Translations under genes and position numbers: made by a program
Assembly (NCBI GenBank): GCA_034509925.1
Contig: CM067531.1
Location: 9,907,319 to 9,971,318, forward strand
From: Hirudinaria manillensis
Lineage: Eukaryota; Annelida; Clitellata; Hirudinida; Hirudinidae
Direction: 5' to 3'
DNA length: 64,000 bases
Part shown: positions 51,176-63,344 of the stretch, one piece after another
Layout: the number at the start of each line of letters is the position of its first letter
Position numbering within the stretch: position 1 is the stretch's first letter
The notes under the pieces: generated by a model
Told to the model about the DNA's origin: nothing
Databases searched by the model: none
What the model saw: only the letters and a program-made list of their open reading frames with translations

Positions 51176-54100
51176 GTAAACAATAAACTTGCCTTCTTCC
51201 ACGTAGCTTCGTCAAGGGAGAGATGTTTGTGGTCCACAACGACCTTGGTGATGACTGGGTGTGGGTGTCCTCACTGCTGACCGAGGAGAGTGGAATCATC
51301 AACCAGAGTCTCGTCCAAAGCATAGTGAGAATGTCTTCCTTTTTTATTTAATTTTATTTAATTTATTTATTTATTTATTTATTTATTTTTTTTTTTTTGG
51401 TGCACTTTACTTTGCATTAGATGGGAAAGAAAAGTATGTTTTATTTTTAAAATAAAGAAAAGTTTTTTGTTTTTTTTTTAACTCGACATCACTCGACGTC
51501 TTTTCGTTATTGATGCCGGTATTGTTTTTTGGTTGCAAGTAGGGCCCCCAAACTTTTAATAATAATAGTAATAATAATAATAATAGTAATAACATTAATA
51601 AAGTTAAATTTTAAAAATTAATGGGTATTAGAGATTTAACAGATTTAAGTTATGCAATTGACTTATTAGCAATAATAATCTAATTAAACAATTGATTAAC
51701 ATGGATAATCAAGAATGGACCTGGCATGACCTTGACCTTTCATTGTAGCCCGACGACATCGACCCAGTGGAACAGTTTCCGTGGTTTCACCCGAACATAT
51801 CCAGGGAGGAGGCTGCAGAGAAACTGGCAGCGAGTAGGACAATCGTCTCTTCTTTTGAACGAATTAATTATTAATTAATTAATTAATCGAATTAACTGCG
51901 ATGCTGAAGCCAAACGAGTTAAAAAAAAATTTCATTTGAAAACTCAACGAGATAACACTTTATTATTTATTTATATATTTATGTATTTATTTATTTATTT
52001 ATACCTTGGCAAACCAAGCAGATCGAAGAAATTCGTCTGAAGATTAATTAACGTTTATTTATTTATTTAATTAATCAATTTATTTACTTAATCGATCACT
52101 TGCCGTCGATAAAAATCACGAGTCACGAACCTTTGACTCGCATCTTTCCGTTCTTTATCCTTTAAAGTCTCGCTCTCTCGTTCGCATCATCAGGTGGTCC
52201 CGGCAGTTGGCTGGTGAAGAAGAGCGATTCGACCGAGGGGGATTTTTCCATCTACTTCTACTGCAAGGATCAGATCCAGAGGTTCAAGATCAAGAGGACC
52301 TCTGCCTCCTACTTCATGGGGGGTAGAACCTTCAAGAGGTTTTTATGGATTTTTTTATTATTACTTGATTATTCATGCTAATTATATATAAGTGTATGTT
52401 AAGTATATGTTAATTAGCATATGCTCGTTACATCTGCCATGGAGTCTTGTCGATTCCTGACCAAGATTGATGCATGACTTTTTGTAAATTACTTGGCTGA
52501 GGTGCTACGATATTGCGACATAGTTATCCATAATCTATCCTAAATTAAGTAATATGTTATTATGGACTGAAATAAATGATTAAATAATGGTTGAGTATAA
52601 TAATTTATTTATTTAAAAAGAAATCATGGACTTGAAAAATTATTAAAATTCGTAATTTGTAGGGGTTGCTATTTTGTTTGTAATGTAATGCGTGAGTAAC
52701 ATCTGAGACGACGTATCTGCAAGTGCTTGCCGAATGACATTAGATTTTCATCAGAGCTCGAGATGATGTAAGTCTTAGGAGAACATCTGTTGACTGTCGA
52801 GGTGTTGTTGTTGTTGTTGTGCATCTGTGGTGGGAGTTTTTAAAAAGTATGTCACACGCATAAATTCTTGACGGGACTTCCTTGGTGGCCGTCACATGAT
52901 GGCTTATTTACGAGCCTTTGTCATAAACTTCGAACTGCCGCTACCTCGAGTCGACTTCAACGGTTTTTTTGAGACATGATATATTTACTGTTGTTCAATA
53001 TGCATGGTATATAATAATAATTATTATTATTAGAATTATAATAACTATTGCAATAATATCTGATGTCATAGAATAAAATAAATAAAGTGGTGGTTACTTA
53101 AGTAACGTCATAATTGCTACATTTTAGGAATTGATGAGAGTGTTGTTTATTATAAAAAAAAATTTGGAAATAACTTGAATCTGTGGGAGGGAAATTGCAG
53201 CCTGTAAGCCAGATACATGCATGGTCCAGTTGTTGAGAATTGAAATGAGAAATAGAATCCTGATTTAAGAAACAAATTATAAGGAATAACCTCTGTGCAA
53301 TTATCCTTTAGAAATTCAAGGGTACAAAATGATTGTCTAAGCAGTATTATCTTCAAGGTCCTGTATTCAACTTTGAAACAATCAGTAAGGCCTGATGGCC
53401 AAAACGCCTATAGGTCAATTGTTAACTTCAAAGTGTTGTGGCGTTGAATTTGATATTTTTGAGATTCTCTGGTAATCGCTGTTTACATTCCCTTGATTTG
53501 TTCTCCGGATGAGTCGGTTCTTTTTAAAGTATGGATGTGATGGGAATTTGGAGAAGTGACGTTTGGTGAGGCCAAAGAAGCTGAACAAATTCAAAATGGT
53601 CACCTGGCCTTCCCTTGGACTTCATGTTCAGCAATGGTTGGCACAACCCTGGCCTTTCAAGGCTGTTTGGGCCCTTTTATTAACACAACTACTGCTAGAG
53701 AAAGATTCTGTTAAGCATCTGTTTGCTGTAATTCAACTGGACCATTTTCTTGATCAAAAGTTGGTGCAACTGCCTTGTTATCACTGAATAGCATTTGTTC
53801 TGGCCATGTGCAATTTGTTTTGAATCAAAGTGGGGGGGGGGGGCGAGGAAGAGAATGATCATCTGTAGATACTTCACAATATAACAACTTAACAGCATTA
53901 AACTATTTTAGCACTATGGCACGTTTGTTTGTAAGTAACTGACTGAATACAAAAGCTCACTTTGAGCAAAAAGACATTTGGTTCTCTAAAATATACAATG
54001 GATCTGTACACAAAAGGTTATAAGCATTAATATAAAATTATATTACATTTTATTGACATTCATCTATGTTTTCAATATAGTTTTACACATATATATAGCA

Positions 54101-57100
54101 ATAATGATCTACTTATATGTTACCAAACATCTACTCTAAAAACTTGTAACTTGTTTGTCCAGTGTGGCAGAAGTGGTGAAAAGATATCAAAACGAACAGA
54201 TCGTCGAAGGGCACTTGCTCCAGAAGCCAGTCTACAGGGTCACTATTGACTTGAACTTTTGAAACTTTGATTCATTCATCCACCTTTCATTCATTCATTC
54301 ATTCATTCATTCCATTCATCCATTCATTCATTCATTCATTCATTCATTCATTCATTCATTCATTCATTCATTCATTCATTCATTCATTCATCCATCTTTC
54401 ATTCATTCATTCATTCATTCATTCATTCATTCATTCATTCATTCATTCATTCATTCATTCATCTCCTACAGGTGGCTGAACTCTCCCCCGAGCCAAGCGA
54501 TCTCTCCTCGAGGGAGCAGACACAAACCTCGATCAAGCAGTCGACTGGTTCCAATTTTTTCCTCAACAAGAAGGACGTCATCGTCATCAAGGGCAGACTC
54601 AACAAGAAAAGTGAGTCACGGCGGGACTCGAATGGTCGCGTGAGGGTGGAGGTGCATGTGCAGCCTGTCAATTGATGGTTGATTTAGCGATTGAAAGTTG
54701 TGGACTCTCTGCATCGTAGGTCACACGATTCAATCATGGAATCATGGAATTGGAAGGATAATTGATTGATATGATGATGATAATGATTAAGTAGTTTATG
54801 AAGAGGACCCCCGTGACCTCCATGTTGGGCGCGCATGAGCAGACGACTTGCAATCTTCGCTCGTGGATGCTATCATTGATCCCATGATTGGCAAACATCT
54901 TTATGGATGAATTAATATGAATCATTTCTTGGAAAAAGATTGCAGAGTCTTACTTCTAAGTCCTAACCTTAATTTCCTACAGATTAATCTTGAAACATGT
55001 TTTATGGTTATTTATAGTTTTCTCTTGCTATAATTAATTTGTAAAAATTCTGGTCTCGTCGTTTAACAGCCCAGAAGACGAAGAAATGGAAGCGCATGTA
55101 CTTTGTACTTAACGGCACCGAACAGCAGCTGTACTATTTTGACAGCGAGAAGGTGACCTCGTCTTGCACTCCATTGACCTAAATTAACAACTAATTAACA
55201 ATTAATTAACAATTTTTGGTTGAACTTTTCAGAGGTCAAAACCAAAGGGGCTAATCGATCTTTCTTTTGCATCCATTTATCCAGTGCACGACAGTCTCTT
55301 TGGGAGGTGGGTCGGTCTGCAGCCTTTGTGTCGTTCACGCACTTTCATTTGTTCTTTGTTTATAATGATGGATGCATTTGATAATAGCTGTCTGCATGAA
55401 ATATGGATTGCTTACTAAAGATGTTTCTGATTGTTTTCTTGTTTATTTATTTATTTTTTTACTTGTTTTGATGATGATTGAGATTGTGATAACCAATGTG
55501 TTTCTATTATTGTTTCAGGCCCAATGTATTTCAAGTATTTTCAAGGGGTTTGAACCAAACGTCCCTGTGCTACTTGTGCGCAGACAGCGTTGATGATGCT
55601 CAGGTGACCATTTTGGAGATTCATTACGTCACCCGATGATAATGATGGTCTATTCATAGTAGTTTTATCTGATGATTTGTATTGAAATTGTTTCTATAGC
55701 TCTTTGCCTTTGACTATAGAAATACATGATACTAGAGAAAAATAAGATAGATTAAATAAGAATAAAACTGTTAATATCCATAGTAATAATAATAATAAAG
55801 CTCAAAGAAGCTGAAAAAATTAGCAAATACAAGTACCTGGAGATTGAAATCAACCGGATGTGGAAAGTGAAGTCTAAAGTCGTTCCGGTAATTGTAGGAG
55901 CGCTCGGAACGCTAAGAAAAGACTTTACAAAGTATGTAGAGTTGATACCAGGACGACCAAAGACTTCGGAGATTCAGAAGATCTCCTTGCTGGGCACTGC
56001 CCACATTCTTCGGAAAGTACTTGGATGAATTGCTGAGAGCACTGGTAGTGCTCAGCATTCATTCATCACCGGCTGTGAGACCGAGAAGAAGCAGGAAAAA
56101 TGTGTATAATAATAATAATAAGATAGATTAAATAAGATTAAAACTGTTTATACCAATATTACTAGTTATAACTAGAGATTGAAAGCCTGCAAGGCCTGAT
56201 GACCCAATAACATAATTTAGCATAAGCACATAATCGTGGTTCAGTATTCAAGATAGAGAAGTTTTTGAAAAATCTTTCGGATGAGATGAGTTGGATGGAG
56301 ACGTACTTGTGTCAAGAGACTCTGATGTTTTCAAAAAGTGCCATTGAGTACATTGATAGTATCGAGTACCATCGATAGTATCGAGTATCATCGATAGTAT
56401 CGAGTATCATCGATAGTATCGACCCTCGTGATGTGTGACGGCCGATTTTTTTTAAAAGTGCACCCAAAAGCAATCATTTTGAGTGGAAAATTTAAAAGTC
56501 TGAGTGAAAATAGAATCTTGTTGTTCATTTAAATTTAAATTTAATTCTTTTATTTCGAGCAGCATTGTTGACAAAATGTGGACCTTTGCAGACTTGTAAT
56601 GAATCCATTCAACTCAGTAATTAATATTAATTGACGTGTTGATTATGTCAGTATCAGGTCACGTAGGCTGGTCTTTCCTTTCTGTTTTCATTTTCTCTTA
56701 TTAATCGTTAAATATTATCCAGTACTGAATTCTTTGATTAAAATTCAAACGTCAATTTAAATTATTAAAAATTTTAATTAAAATTAAAATCAGAACCTCA
56801 TTTGCAGGAATGGGTTCGCAGTCTCAAGTCCTTCTGCTGCAACACGCGAGGCGCACGCAACCTCGCACAGAACGTCCCCTCGACTCAGAACCCGCCCGTC
56901 CTCACGGAGCTGAGGAGTCTCAGGGTGAAGGTCTTCGAGTTGAGTCAGCCTCTTCCCAAGCACTTCTCGCAGCCCTATTGCGTCGTGTCCCTGAACGAGT
57001 TCAAAGTTTGCAGGACGAGGGTCGCCAACGGGGAAAGTTGCTGCTGGGACGAGGAGTTTGTCATCGAGTGAGTCACAAGTTCCTCGGTTCCGGTCCGTCG

Positions 57101-58993
57101 AATTCGACGGTCGAGTCAGCTCGGACTGTCGTGCTCCGGTTGATTTGGATTTGGCTTGTGGTCGTGATGTGCCCTCGTTCAAAACCGAACTTGCACCTTT
57201 GCAAATGCTTTTTTTTTTTGGCTGTTAAATTTGATCTTTGAGTCAACACATGGAAAATTGTGTTCCTGTTGACAGTTATTGAAGTGCATTGCCCGAAATC
57301 CAGCTAGCATTGTTATGAATGCCCTTGTCATTCTCTAAGCTTTTATGATTTATTTCCTAACTAGTTAATCTACAATTAATTAATTAATTAATTAATTACA
57401 GGGACATACCAGCAGATATAAACAGCTTCAACATCTCCATTCACAACAAGGAATTAATCAAAGACAGAGAAATATGTGAGTTTATACAAGTGATGCCGTC
57501 AACGTAAAACAGACATTTCATATACTAGTTTAACAACTACATAATATAAGAATTATCCATTACTTAACATAGGAATGACTCATTACTTAACATAAGATTG
57601 ACTCATTACTTAACATAAGAATGACTCATTACCTAACATAAGAATTACTTATTACTTAACATAAGAATGACTCATTACTTAACATAATAATTGCTCATTA
57701 TTTGATTACTTAAGAATTACTAAACTAGTCGTTAAAATGGATTGTCAATCGTAAGTTTCAATTGCATCGCAGCCAGCTTAAAGTTTTCCATCTCCGAGGT
57801 CAACTCGGACAAGATGATCGAGGACAGGTTCGTTCTGCCGTCCAACAGTTCCACGTCGAAGGCCGACAGAGGAACGCTCAGGATCGGCTACCAGTACCTC
57901 CACGAGAAAATCATGTCCCTGCGAGAATATGCAAAACTCAAAGACGTAGGTTTTGTCTTAATGTTGTTCCTTTGTTTGTTTGTTTTGGTTATGTTTGCAT
58001 TAAATGAATTATTTCAATACTGGAAGAATCAAAATGGCTAATGATGTCATCATTTATGTCAACTAACAAGCAGAAAATGTTTGATTATAATAATAATACT
58101 AATGATGATAACTGAATAATATCGTTCACGAATAATTAATCAGCTGCTCCTGAAGAACAACATGGAGTACGTGTTGGCCCTGACTTCCACCTGTGACGAC
58201 TACCACGAACGAGCCTCCCTCTCCACCTCCCTGCTCCACCTCTTCAGACACGAGAAGCAGGAAAAACTCCTCCTCATCAAATTCCTCGAGATGGACCTGG
58301 AGATGGAAGGTCGAACTTTTGCGACTTTTTTTTGCGTCGTCAGTCGATAAAATTAGAGATAAATGTAATTAGTTAAACAATAAATATAATTAATAAATAT
58401 AATTAGTTAAATAATAAATATAATTAATTAGTGGCTTAATCGATCGTTCGATTGGCAATTTATTATCGCTTCGATGTTTGTATCAATGCTTGTGTCCAAA
58501 ACCCAACTTGCATCGTTGCAAATATTTTGCTGTTAAAATTTTACTTTTGAGTCGGTGCTTGGAAATCTGCATTCCTGCCGACAGTTATGAAGCACATCGC
58601 CCAAAATCTAGCTAGCTGGAATCGAGAAAGAGATTATTACTTAACGAAGCAGTTAATGCTAACGAACTGATGTGGTACAATTTGCAGAAGGAAAAGAAAA
58701 GTTGTTCAGAGGCGAAACATTTGGAACGACGATGATGGATCAATACATGAAGATGGTTTCCACCACCTTCCTGCAACATGCACTCCAGGATACCATCAAC
58801 AAGATACTCAAACAGATGTCTGAGGTATTTTTTTGAGGACTTAATGTTGTTTTTAGTTGTTGCTACTACTGTTGTTGTTGTTGTTGCATTGAAAGTTTGT
58901 GGATGAGTTGTTTTCTAAATTTAAGATTGGAGTGGTCGTGCAGCTCTCTGGTTGCATCGTGGGGTTGTTGAATTATTTGCATAAGATATGTGA

Positions 58994-59029
<36 letters not shown>

Positions 59030-61800
59030 TATTAGACATAATAAGATATTCCTTTATTGAATATGTTTGTACATGTTTACAACAACCCATCATTCGAACT
59101 TCAAATGTTTGCAGACGAATTCATCGGAAGCTGACCTCAACTCCAAGTGCATCGTGTCGCATCTGACGGACGTCGTGAACAACATCTCGTCGTCAGTCAA
59201 CTACGTTCCGACGTCAGTCGAATTCGTTCATTTAATTCGTTCCTTGTTTTTTTTTAGATATTAGTTATTATATTATTGTTTATTAGTTATTATATGCCAA
59301 TATGTTATTATATGAAAGTTGATGGGATTTGAAAAGTTAATTTGCATTATTTTTATTTAGGGTCCTGAGACACGTCTGCAACTTCCTGCAGAAGAAAGTG
59401 TCCGAGAAATGGCCAAATGACATACTGGTCAGAACCAGGGTCATCAGGTGCAAGAGATTGTTATTGTTGTGCTAAACATTGTTGTTGTTGTTATTATTAT
59501 TATTATTATTATTATTTTTAATTAAATTGAGTTAATCAAATTAACTTTCGCAATGCCGATCAGACTTCTTAAATGCATGCACATTTCCCAGATAGGACTT
59601 TAATTATGACTTTCATACTTAGCTCAAAAGCCAGCTTAATCAATTATTTAAGGTAGTAATAAAAGTAATAAAAAATAATTAATTATTAATAGAATTTATT
59701 AATTGGCCATAATTAAGAAATAATCTAATTTGAAACTAATTAGATAATCGACCACTTCTGTTTCAGTGCTTTCCTATTCCTACGACTGATCTGCCCTGCC
59801 ATGATCAATCCGAGACAATTCAACCTCATCACCGGTCAGGATCTGAGATTATTTCGTTCAACATTTCATTGAATATTCTGATTTATTATAATATTTCCTT
59901 TCAAACAATTTGTATTACTTATTAATATTTATTTATTTGGTTAATTATTTAATTAATTTATTTATTTGGTTAATTATTTAATTAATTTATTTATTTGTTG
60001 TTATGTATTTAAAGGGTACTGAAGATGTAAACTTTAATGCTGTAGGCTCAGATATTGTTCTGCATCATGTATTCCATGATATCATTGAAACTGACTTTAT
60101 ATACTTATACAATGTACTTCTTAATTATAATTAGATACACAAATCTCACAAACGTGTTAGAAGCAACTCGAGGTTTGCATCTTTGTTAGTTAAGCTCATC
60201 TGATATCAGAGCCTGCCATTATCTCCTGAATATCTTCTTAAATCGAGTTATTGTCGTCCTGAGTTTCTTCGTTTAATTGCGCAATGCAATAATTATCAAT
60301 TAACTATATTCGTATTTTCTCATGCCGACATGAATATTCATGTCATTTAATTGCCATGCTCTCATTTGTCTCGTGATTGGTTCTTCGCAATACTTAATAC
60401 GATGAGCAATCCAATCAAATGTACGAGCTGCCCAGTCAGCTGCATATTGATCGGTCTTGCATAATTAGTCTTTATTGATTTACTAACGATTTGTTCAAAT
60501 TCTATTTATTATTCAACGATATTTTATTCCTCCTTCTTCGTCCTCAGAGACTCCGTCGCAAATGGCCGTGAAAACTCTGAAACAAGTTGCCAAGTGCCTC
60601 ATTAAGCTTGCAAACCTCACAGACTGCAAGGTTTTTTTTTTATTTTTTTTTTAAATTTTATTTCTGACAACTCTTGCTACTGCGTCATGTCACAGTGGAG
60701 ATGCTCATCCGTGGTTATTTAAGTCTTGTTGTTGTTGTTGTTGCCCTCGTTAAGATGTTGTTTTGTTGTTGAATATGATCATTTAACGACTGGCATTAAG
60801 AATGTTGTTGGTACTTTCATTGCATCAAACGTTGTCTGGAAGCCAAGCTCTTATAGGATGTAGACTCTAAGAATAATAATTTGAGAAAGAAAGAAAAACA
60901 TATTAACAATAATAATAATAGTAGTAATAATAATAATAATTAGCAAATATTTATTACTTATTAAAGTTAATTTAATTCTCAGGAGGCTGGCATGGAGAGC
61001 GTCAATCAATTCATCAATGAGAACAAGAAGATCATCGTTTCCTTCACCGACGGAGTATCGGTCGGTTGCATTGATCAAGTGATCAATAGAATTATTGATT
61101 ATTGCATTAGTTTAATCAATCGGTTACATTGATTATGCAACCAATCACATTCATCATACAATAAATTGATCAATTACATTGATTTTGTGATTATTATAAT
61201 TATTTTAATCGTGAGATTAATAATTCCCCCAATGTTATAAGCCGGTTGTTTCAGTAGGGTTAGTTTTGTGACGAGTAATCCGATTATTCGACAGAGCGTC
61301 CCAAACTCTTCAAACTTGTCCCCTCCGTGCACCATGGATGTCTCCAGGTGCCTCGCTTCCATCCATCGCTTCTGCAACTCGCACCTGGAAAAGCTGAAGA
61401 AGTTGAGCCAAACTAAGGTGGAAATTTACCTGTTTATTATTACCTGAAGTTTTCCCAACCTAAGACGATGCTGCACGTCAGCAGAAGTTTTTGAGGTCGC
61501 GTGTTGTTGACCTCGGAGAGGCATTTGGGGCATGCGATGGAGTTGGACGTTTATAAATGTCAACTCTTGATCATCCGGTGTTGCATAGTTACATTGTAAT
61601 TACGTGAGCAGCGCATGATCTTCCGATTATTATTATTATTATTATTATTTGTAATCAATTGAAAACATTTAAATTTATTTTTAATCCATTTAAATTCATT
61701 CCCTCCCCTCAACCTCTTCTTCCAGCCTTCCGTTGCAAACCTCGTGACCGTCACCGAGACCCTGACCTCTCGCAAGAGGCAGAACATGAAGAAGGAGTGA
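48034..61800 (+). CDS. RASA1: RASA1 (p120 Ras GTPase-activating protein)
   Basis: Cytoplasmic signalling protein that stimulates GTP hydrolysis by Ras and docks to phosphotyrosine receptors and p190RhoGAP. Twenty-four exons: 48034-48170, 49074-49223, 49828-49963, 50827-50906, 51207-51324, 51749-51833, 52194-52338, 54163-54238, 54472-54610, 55070-55152, 55233-55306, 55519-55603, 56808-57067, 57402-57475, 57773-57945, 58144-58309, 58688-58824, 59115-59212, 59361-59447, 59767-59834, 60548-60630, 60983-61060, 61295-61417, 61726-61800; 909 aa against 1047 in human. Domains in order: SH2 ([30 protein letters not shown]), SH3 ([18 protein letters not shown]), SH2 ([11 protein letters not shown]), PH (KWKRMYFVL), C2 ([19 protein letters not shown]) and RasGAP with arginine finger in KLFRGETF and [15 protein letters not shown]. 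The region before the first SH2 is only ~46 acidic residues, versus ~175 in human. An ATG at 47997 opens a different frame and is not used. Confidence 0.97.
50573..50747. repeat. 25 bp tandem repeat, 7 copies, RASA1 intron
   Basis: Unit ATTATAATTTAAATAATCAG plus TTAAG, repeated seven times without spacers and with only one or two changes in the last copies. It ends 80 bp before the exon at 50827. Confidence 0.93.
50965..51176. repeat. (TAA)n/(AAT)n clusters in RASA1 intron
   Basis: Three dense runs of AAT triplets (about 50965-51035, 51085-51112 and 51128-51176) just before the exon at 51207; simple repeat. Confidence 0.88.
54270..54462. repeat. (ATTC)n tetranucleotide repeat abutting a RASA1 splice acceptor
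   Basis: About 190 bp of ATTC/TTCA repeats with a few CATC interruptions. They end 9 bp before the acceptor AG of the exon at 54472, so the repeat itself supplies most of the polypyrimidine region. The Phe-Ile-His-Ser open frame is an artefact. Confidence 0.95.
55799..56116 (+). mobile_element. 5'-truncated non-LTR retrotransposon 3' end
   Basis: An open stretch from 55798 to the stop at 56026-56028 encodes the C-terminal tail typical of many animal LINE reverse-transcriptase ORFs: [36 protein letters not shown], then [20 protein letters not shown] short 3' UTR with AGCACTGGTAGTGCT and an (AAT)n end at 56106-56120 follows. It is flanked by imperfect ~38 bp direct repeats (AAGATAGATTAAATAAGA at 55744 and 56119). 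It lies in the RASA1 intron before the exon at 56808, in sense orientation. No other element ORF remains, so it is a dead fragment. I base the family call on memory of these tails, not on a search. Confidence 0.75.
56351..56422. repeat. 19 bp tandem repeat, 4 copies, RASA1 intron
   Basis: ATCGATAGTATCGAGTATC recurs at 56352, 56371, 56390 and 56409 (the first copy has ATTGAT). Each unit contains two TATCGA words and an ATCGAT palindrome. Confidence 0.9.
57542..57720. repeat. 23 bp tandem repeat, ~7 copies, RASA1 intron
   Basis: CATTACTTAACATAAGAATG plus ACT repeated at exact 23 bp steps (57558, 57581, 57604, 57627, 57650, 57673, 57696) with scattered substitutions. Confidence 0.92.
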
Positions 61801-62391
61801 AGGACGACAGAAAATTTTCATCTCCTTGAAGATTGATTGCTCTCTCTCTCTCTCTCTCTCTTTATCTTCTTTTTTTTTAATTTTTATCATTTTAATATCG
61901 TGAAAACATTGAAATGTTTCGATCACGTGCACACCTGCGAACGTTCGTTGCTCCTTCCGTTCATCACGTTCTGTCGTTCCTATTGAGAAGCGGAAGAATG
62001 TATTTATACACACGGACGATTGTATTTATACAAAGACGACGTATTTTTGTATCGAGCGCAGGTATTGTCTTTCCGTGTACATTGTGGTTCTTTTTCCATA
62101 TTTCTATGGCTTCTATCACGTTCTGAGCTACACTAAGACTACTACTACCACCACTACTAATCATCATCGTCGTCGTCATCATCGACGCCGACATCATTAC
62201 TACCGATGTTGTTGCGTGTTACGTAATCATCGTCGTCGTCGTCACCACCACCATGATCAATGTCGTTTCTCATCTATTTCTGAAATTTATTCGCATTGTA
62301 TTCACCTCTGTCTCGCTGATGAGGACGATGACGAGGCCATGTTTGTTGATTGCATAGGAAAAATATACCGATACTACAACAACAACAACAA
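61801..62391 (+). other. RASA1 3' UTR / flank
   Basis: Directly after the stop codon, with a (CT)n run at 61839-61862 and CGT/CAT/ACC trinucleotide-rich DNA at 62135-62260. No clear AATAAA is present. Open frames here on both strands follow from the triplet repeats, so I call no gene. Confidence 0.55.
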
Positions 62392-63344
62392 GATAGACAT
62401 TGGCATAGGCACAGTACAACCACAAATGAGTAGCAAGTGAGTGGGGCTCTAAGAGGAGATACTGTTGTAGGAATTGCTTTGATGTTTTGAGTGGCTTGGA
62501 AGTTGGAGGTGGCTTGAGGTAAGAGCTACTGCTAAGATGGAATCGGATAAAATCAAACTACTTCCTAAGTGGAAGACGATTGGTTAGGATTAATACTTTA
62601 AGTTGAGAACTTTGATTCATCTGTCATTTGATCCAAGGGGATGTGCGTTGAGATGGAAATTCATGTGGGTTGCCCTGGGGATTGACCTCAGTCCTAGGCA
62701 GGAGCGGGTTGCTGACACGCTAGGGTTTGAGTCGTTACGTTGCTAAAGTTGGATAAAATTTGAACTATGCTTTTCTGATGTAACATTTAGAAAAATGATC
62801 ATTGATGATGTTGATTTATGTTAGTCTGAAAAGAGATTTTGGTGGTTAATGGTTATAGGGCTAACCAAATTCAGTGTTTCAGGTTTCTAAGAAATTAATG
62901 CGAATCACATCAAGTAAATATGAGCTCTGCGTTATTTTCGTTCCTTTAAGGGATTGAGGCGAACCAACCCTCTGACAGCCTGATGAATTTGCTTTTTTTT
63001 TTAAATCAGTACACAGGGGTTCAACAGCCACCCAGGGGAGTTGCCTTCCTCTTCTACCCTAACCTCACTTACTCGAATTACGTTCCTTAATATATCACAT
63101 AGCTAGATGGTTAGGATTTCCCGAGAAGATTCGAACCACCTGTACTGCCACAGGGAGAGGAACGGAAGACCTTAGAGATAGATTCTTTAAATATAGTCCC
63201 AATTTGTTAATACTTAGCATGAACCACAGTTCCCATCAGAAACTAATTTATACGATGCAATTTACATCACGTTAACTGTTAATTAGAGCGCCACTCATTT
63301 GCTACTCATTTGTAGTTGTACTGTGCCTATGCCAATGTCTATCT
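62392..63344. mobile_element. Non-autonomous element with 62 bp terminal inverted repeats (MITE-like)
   Basis: The left end 62392-62453 (AGATAGACATTGGCATAGGC ... GGGGCTCTAA) is the reverse complement of the right end 63283-63344 with three mismatches in 62. Total length is 953 bp. The interior has no transposase-like frame. Flanking bases are A-rich on the left (CAACAACAACA) and T-rich on the right (TTTTTAAAC), and no target-site duplication can be picked out. Long near-perfect ends without coding capacity fit a MITE or fold-back DNA transposon that moved fairly recently. The superfamily cannot be named. Confidence 0.75.

Noticed and set aside
54267..54479. Phe-Ile-His-Ser repeat open frame
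   Set aside because: Pure translation of the ATTC microsatellite in a RASA1 intron.
61560..62440. Several overlapping open frames on both strands after the RASA1 stop
   Set aside because: They arise from CT and CGT/CAT simple repeats in the 3' flank and lack start context, homology or splice structure.
63100..63160. Reverse-strand GGTTCGAATC, possible tRNA or SINE head
   Set aside because: Spacing to any A-box-like word is too short and no cloverleaf folds. It is inside the inverted-repeat element.
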